Below, piece after piece: positions 61,448-64,000 of a DNA stretch of 64,000 bases (position 1 is the first letter of the stretch; each line of letters begins with the position of its first letter). The position numbers and the translations under genes were made by a program. The notes below the pieces were generated by a model that saw nothing but the letters and a program-made list of their open reading frames with translations, was not told the origin of the DNA and did no database searches. This DNA is from Porticoccus sp038143955 (GTDB lineage: Bacteria > Pseudomonadota > Gammaproteobacteria > Pseudomonadales > Porticoccaceae), in NCBI GenBank assembly GCA_038143955.1, contig JAYQMT010000005.1:930001-994000 (forward strand), in the 5' to 3' direction.

Positions 61448-62425
61448 TTATTTCTTAAATTTTTTTATTAATTTTCTTGCGGCAACTGTTGGAGGAAGGT
61501 TGCCATTTTTTACTTCATTTTCTATGCTGTCTATATGGCTCATTATTAATTCACTCTGTTTCAGTTCTTCTAGGAGGCCCTCGGATATTTCATTCCACAT
61601 CCATGCAGATGATTGCGCAATTCGACGAGAAGAAATTTCACCAGCCGTATCCAATAAATTACGGTAATCAATGATCAATTGCCACACTAAATCAATATCT
61701 TGACCAGTAAGAGCAGACATCGTTTGCACTTTTGCCTTCCAGTTTAAGCTTCGACTATGTAAAAATTGAAGGGCCGTCTGATAATCAGCGGCTGTACGTG
61801 ATGCTACTGCAAGCTGGTCGCCGTCAGACTTATTTACCAATACAAGATCGGCGAGTTCCATGATGCCGCGCTTAATTCCCTGAAGTTCGTCGCCACCTCC
61901 AGGAGGTATTAATAATAGAAACATATCTGTCATTTCTGAAACAGCCGTTTCTGATTGCCCTACTCCAACCGTTTCTACAAAAATTACATCGAAGCCGGCT
62001 GCCTCGCAAAGTAACAATGTTTCTCGTGTCCTACGAGTAACGCCTCCCAGTGTTTTTCCTGCAGGGGAAGGTCTGATATATGCGTCATTTTCCCGTGATA
62101 AGGATTCCATACGAGTTTTATCTCCCAATATGGAGCCACCACTTACTGAAGAGGTTGGGTCGACAGCCAGCACAGCAACCTTATGTCCTTGATTTATGAC
62201 ATGACCACCAAAAGATTCAATAAATGTTGATTTTCCAACACCCGGTGCTCCAGAAACCCCAATTCTGATGGATCCACCGGTATAAGGCATCAACATCTCT
62301 AAAAGTTCCGATGCATTTTCTTGATGAGTTGGCAGAGCTGATTCGACTATGGTGATGCCTTTCGAGAGAGCTCGACGATCACCAAGTCGGATATTTTTTG
62401 CCAATTCATGACAATCAAATTGCAA
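61448..62425 (-). CDS. meaB: Methylmalonyl-CoA mutase chaperone GTPase MeaB
   Basis: G3E GTPase that protects and reactivates B12-dependent methylmalonyl-CoA mutase (also named ArgK). P-loop GVSGAPGVGKSTFIESFG, VDPTSSVSGGSILGDKTRM, VETVGVGQSETAV and NKSDGDQLAV. 325 residues, intact. Its presence predicts a mutase gene near, probably beyond the window end. It implies that the cell needs cobalamin. Confidence 0.95.
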   Translation of the reverse strand: MQFDCHELAKNIRLGDRRALSKGITIVESALPTHQENASELLEMLMPYTGGSIRIGVSGAPGVGKSTFIESFGGHVINQGHKVAVLAVDPTSSVSGGSILGDKTRMESLSRENDAYIRPSPAGKTLGGVTRRTRETLLLCEAAGFDVIFVETVGVGQSETAVSEMTDMFLLLIPPGGGDELQGIKRGIMELADLVLVNKSDGDQLAVASRTAADYQTALQFLHSRSLNWKAKVQTMSALTGQDIDLVWQLIIDYRNLLDTAGEISSRRIAQSSAWMWNEISEGLLEELKQSELIMSHIDSIENEVKNGNLPPTVAARKLIKKFKK

Positions 62426-62475
62426 TACTCTTGCCCCTTAAAATTAAAAAAGTAGAACTATTTTTTATCAATTTT

Positions 62476-64000
62476 TTATTCAAATTCAACTATTAGTTCT
62501 CCAACTGCCAGACTATCTCCCTCATTAACTGGAATATTTAAAACAACTCCATCATTGGTTGCACACAAATTATTTTCCATTTTCATAGCTTCGATAACTG
62601 CTATATCCTGACCTGACTTAACAGTATCTCCAACTTTGACTGATAACTTTACAAGCAAACCAGGCATTGGAGAAACTAATAGCTTGGATGTATCTGGTTT
62701 CTCTTTTATTAGCATATATTTATTAAGCTCTGCTAGCCTAGGAGAAACAACAAGAACCTCTTTTTTGAACCTTGATGAAATATGTGAATATGCTGGCCCA
62801 TCAGATCAACCTGCGATATAACCACTCTACCATTTATATTGACTCTTAATAACGGCTCACCAATACACCAGTCTGTTTCAAAGATGAATGACTGTCCATC
62901 CAAATCAACTGTATAGGACTGGTCTAAGCCACTTACCAATACCTGATATTCTTGAGCCCCGTTATTTGTAATAACAACAAGCTTCTCTTGTGGGTTATAT
63001 TCTTGACCAACTAATTGATCGGAAATCAAGGAATATCTATTACTTTTTATCACATGTATAACCGCGGCAGTAACTACAAAAACTGCCATATCAGCCTGGG
63101 ATAAAACATTAGTACTAAATCCCTCTGGGTATTCCTCATTAATGAAATTTGTTGTAAGGTCTCCTGATATAAAGCGTGGATGATTTATAAGAGCATTTAA
63201 AAAACTGATATTATTTTTTACTCCACGAATGTAGTAGGAATCTAATGCATTACTCATTTTTTTAATGGCATCGTTCCTATCGGAACCATAAGTAATCAAT
63301 TTTGAAATCATCGGATCATAGAATATTGGAACTTCTCCACCCTCAAAAATTCCTGAATCTATCCTAATTCCATCACCAGTTGGCTCTATATAACGCTCCA
63401 TTCTGCCTACAGAAGGCAGGAAACCCTGAAATGGATCCTCTGCATAAATTCTAGTCTCAATAGCCCAGCCTCGCAGCTGAATATCTTTTTGTAACAAAGG
63501 TAACTTTTGACCTGCAGCAACCCTGATCATCAATTCAACTAAGTCTAGACCGGTCACCATCTCTGTAACTGGATGCTCGACTTGTAATCTAGTATTCATC
63601 TCTAAAAAATAGAAATCCTTATTTGAATCTACAATAAATTCTACTGTGCCTGCAGACTGATATTCTACAGCTTTTGCCAATAATATAGCTTGTTCACCCA
63701 TTTTTTCTCTATCTATTTTCGTCAAAAAAGGTGAGGGTGCTTCTTCGATTACTTTCTGATGTCGGCGCTGAATTGAACATTCACGTTCGCCTAAATAAAC
63801 TATATTTCCATGGCTATCTGCCATTATTTGTATTTCGATATGCCGTGGATCTTGAATATATTTTTCTATGAAGATTCTTCCATCTCCAAAACTAGAAATA
63901 GACTCATTAGTTGCACGGATGAAACCTTCTTGGCATTCTTTTTCATTCCATGCGATGCGCATACCTTTTCCACCACCACCAGCAGTGGCTTTAAGCATAA
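62476..64000 (-). CDS. pccA: Propionyl-CoA carboxylase alpha subunit, partial (one frameshift)
   Basis: Biotin-dependent carboxylase; the start is beyond 64000. Present are the ATP-grasp part (KATAGGGGKGMRI, YLGERECSIQRRHQKVIEEA, FLEMNTRLQVEHPVTEM), a BT linker domain, and the biotinyl domain with the biotin lysine in VIEAMKMENN. The biotinyl end (62476-62715) is in another frame. One base restored at T6 62761-62766 joins them as KKEVLVVSPRLAELNKYM. It could be another acyl-CoA carboxylase (e.g. methylcrotonyl), but mce and meaB favour propionyl-CoA. Confidence 0.9.

Noticed and set aside
1..64000. Genome decay of a host-restricted symbiont (many pseudogenes)
   Set aside because: Breaks are single bases in homopolymers, hit essential genes, and leave protein similarity intact on both sides.

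Overview
The window looks like 64 kb of chromosome from an uncultivated, AT-rich gammaproteobacterium (mostly A+T by eye). The evidence is gene order: aspS-ruvC-ruvA-ruvB-ybgC-tolQ-tolA, tgt/queA/secDF, lptF-lptG facing pepA-holC-valS, xerD-dsbC-hom-thrC-recJ facing prfB-lysS, rpsP-rimM-trmD-rplS beside ffh, and epmA-miaA-hfq-hflX-hflK-hflC-hisZ-purA. These runs match Pseudomonas-type gammaproteobacteria. There are no IS elements, phage genes or CRISPR arrays. I see one tRNA gene, tRNA-Leu(CAA).

Layout. 1-7 kb: damaged tolA/tolQ end, ybgC, ruvBAC, an unrecognised gene with 24 copies of an 18-bp repeat coding EEAPAV where yebC usually lies, aspS and a HIT protein. 7-14 kb: proS, then secF/secD, tgt and queA, with no yajC between tgt and secD. 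14-17.5 kb: an accessory stretch with tRNA-Leu, a voltage-gated channel, azurin, an unrecognised secreted protein, a PHA-system protein and an RDD membrane protein. 17-25 kb: lptG/lptF, pepA, holC, valS. 25-36 kb: lysS, prfB (with its programmed frameshift), uup, recJ, an orphan gene, thrC, hom, dsbC, xerD. 36-46 kb: rplS-trmD-rimM-rpsP, ffh, ypjD-like, corB-like, DUF1289, Nudix, purA, hisZ. 46-54 kb: hflCKX, hfq, miaA, epmA, efp, epmB (EF-P and its lysylation enzymes), serB. 54-64 kb: an AhpA/YtjB-like protein, a parvulin, HMG-CoA lyase, a CmoA-like methyltransferase, a blue-copper lipoprotein, single-subunit ATP sulfurylase (sat), and the propionyl-CoA genes mce, meaB and pccA (cut by the window end).

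The dominant oddity is about 33 single-base frameshifts, mostly one base missing from a homopolymer. They fall in genes that cannot all be dead (rpsP, ffh, secD, valS, lysS). Restoring one base per site gives normal family lengths. This is best read as uncorrected consensus error of a draft assembly, not gene decay. Coordinates below therefore span whole genes across these breaks. The prfB frameshift is different: it is the conserved programmed site.

Metabolically the genes suggest a respiring heterotroph that oxidises propionyl-CoA and probably leucine-derived HMG-CoA, uses two cupredoxins for electron transfer, and activates sulfate (or makes ATP from APS) with Sat. The most interesting leads are the EEAPAV repeat protein, the missing tolR with truncated tolQ, the long N-terminal extension of LptG, and a channel with a non-canonical pore sequence.
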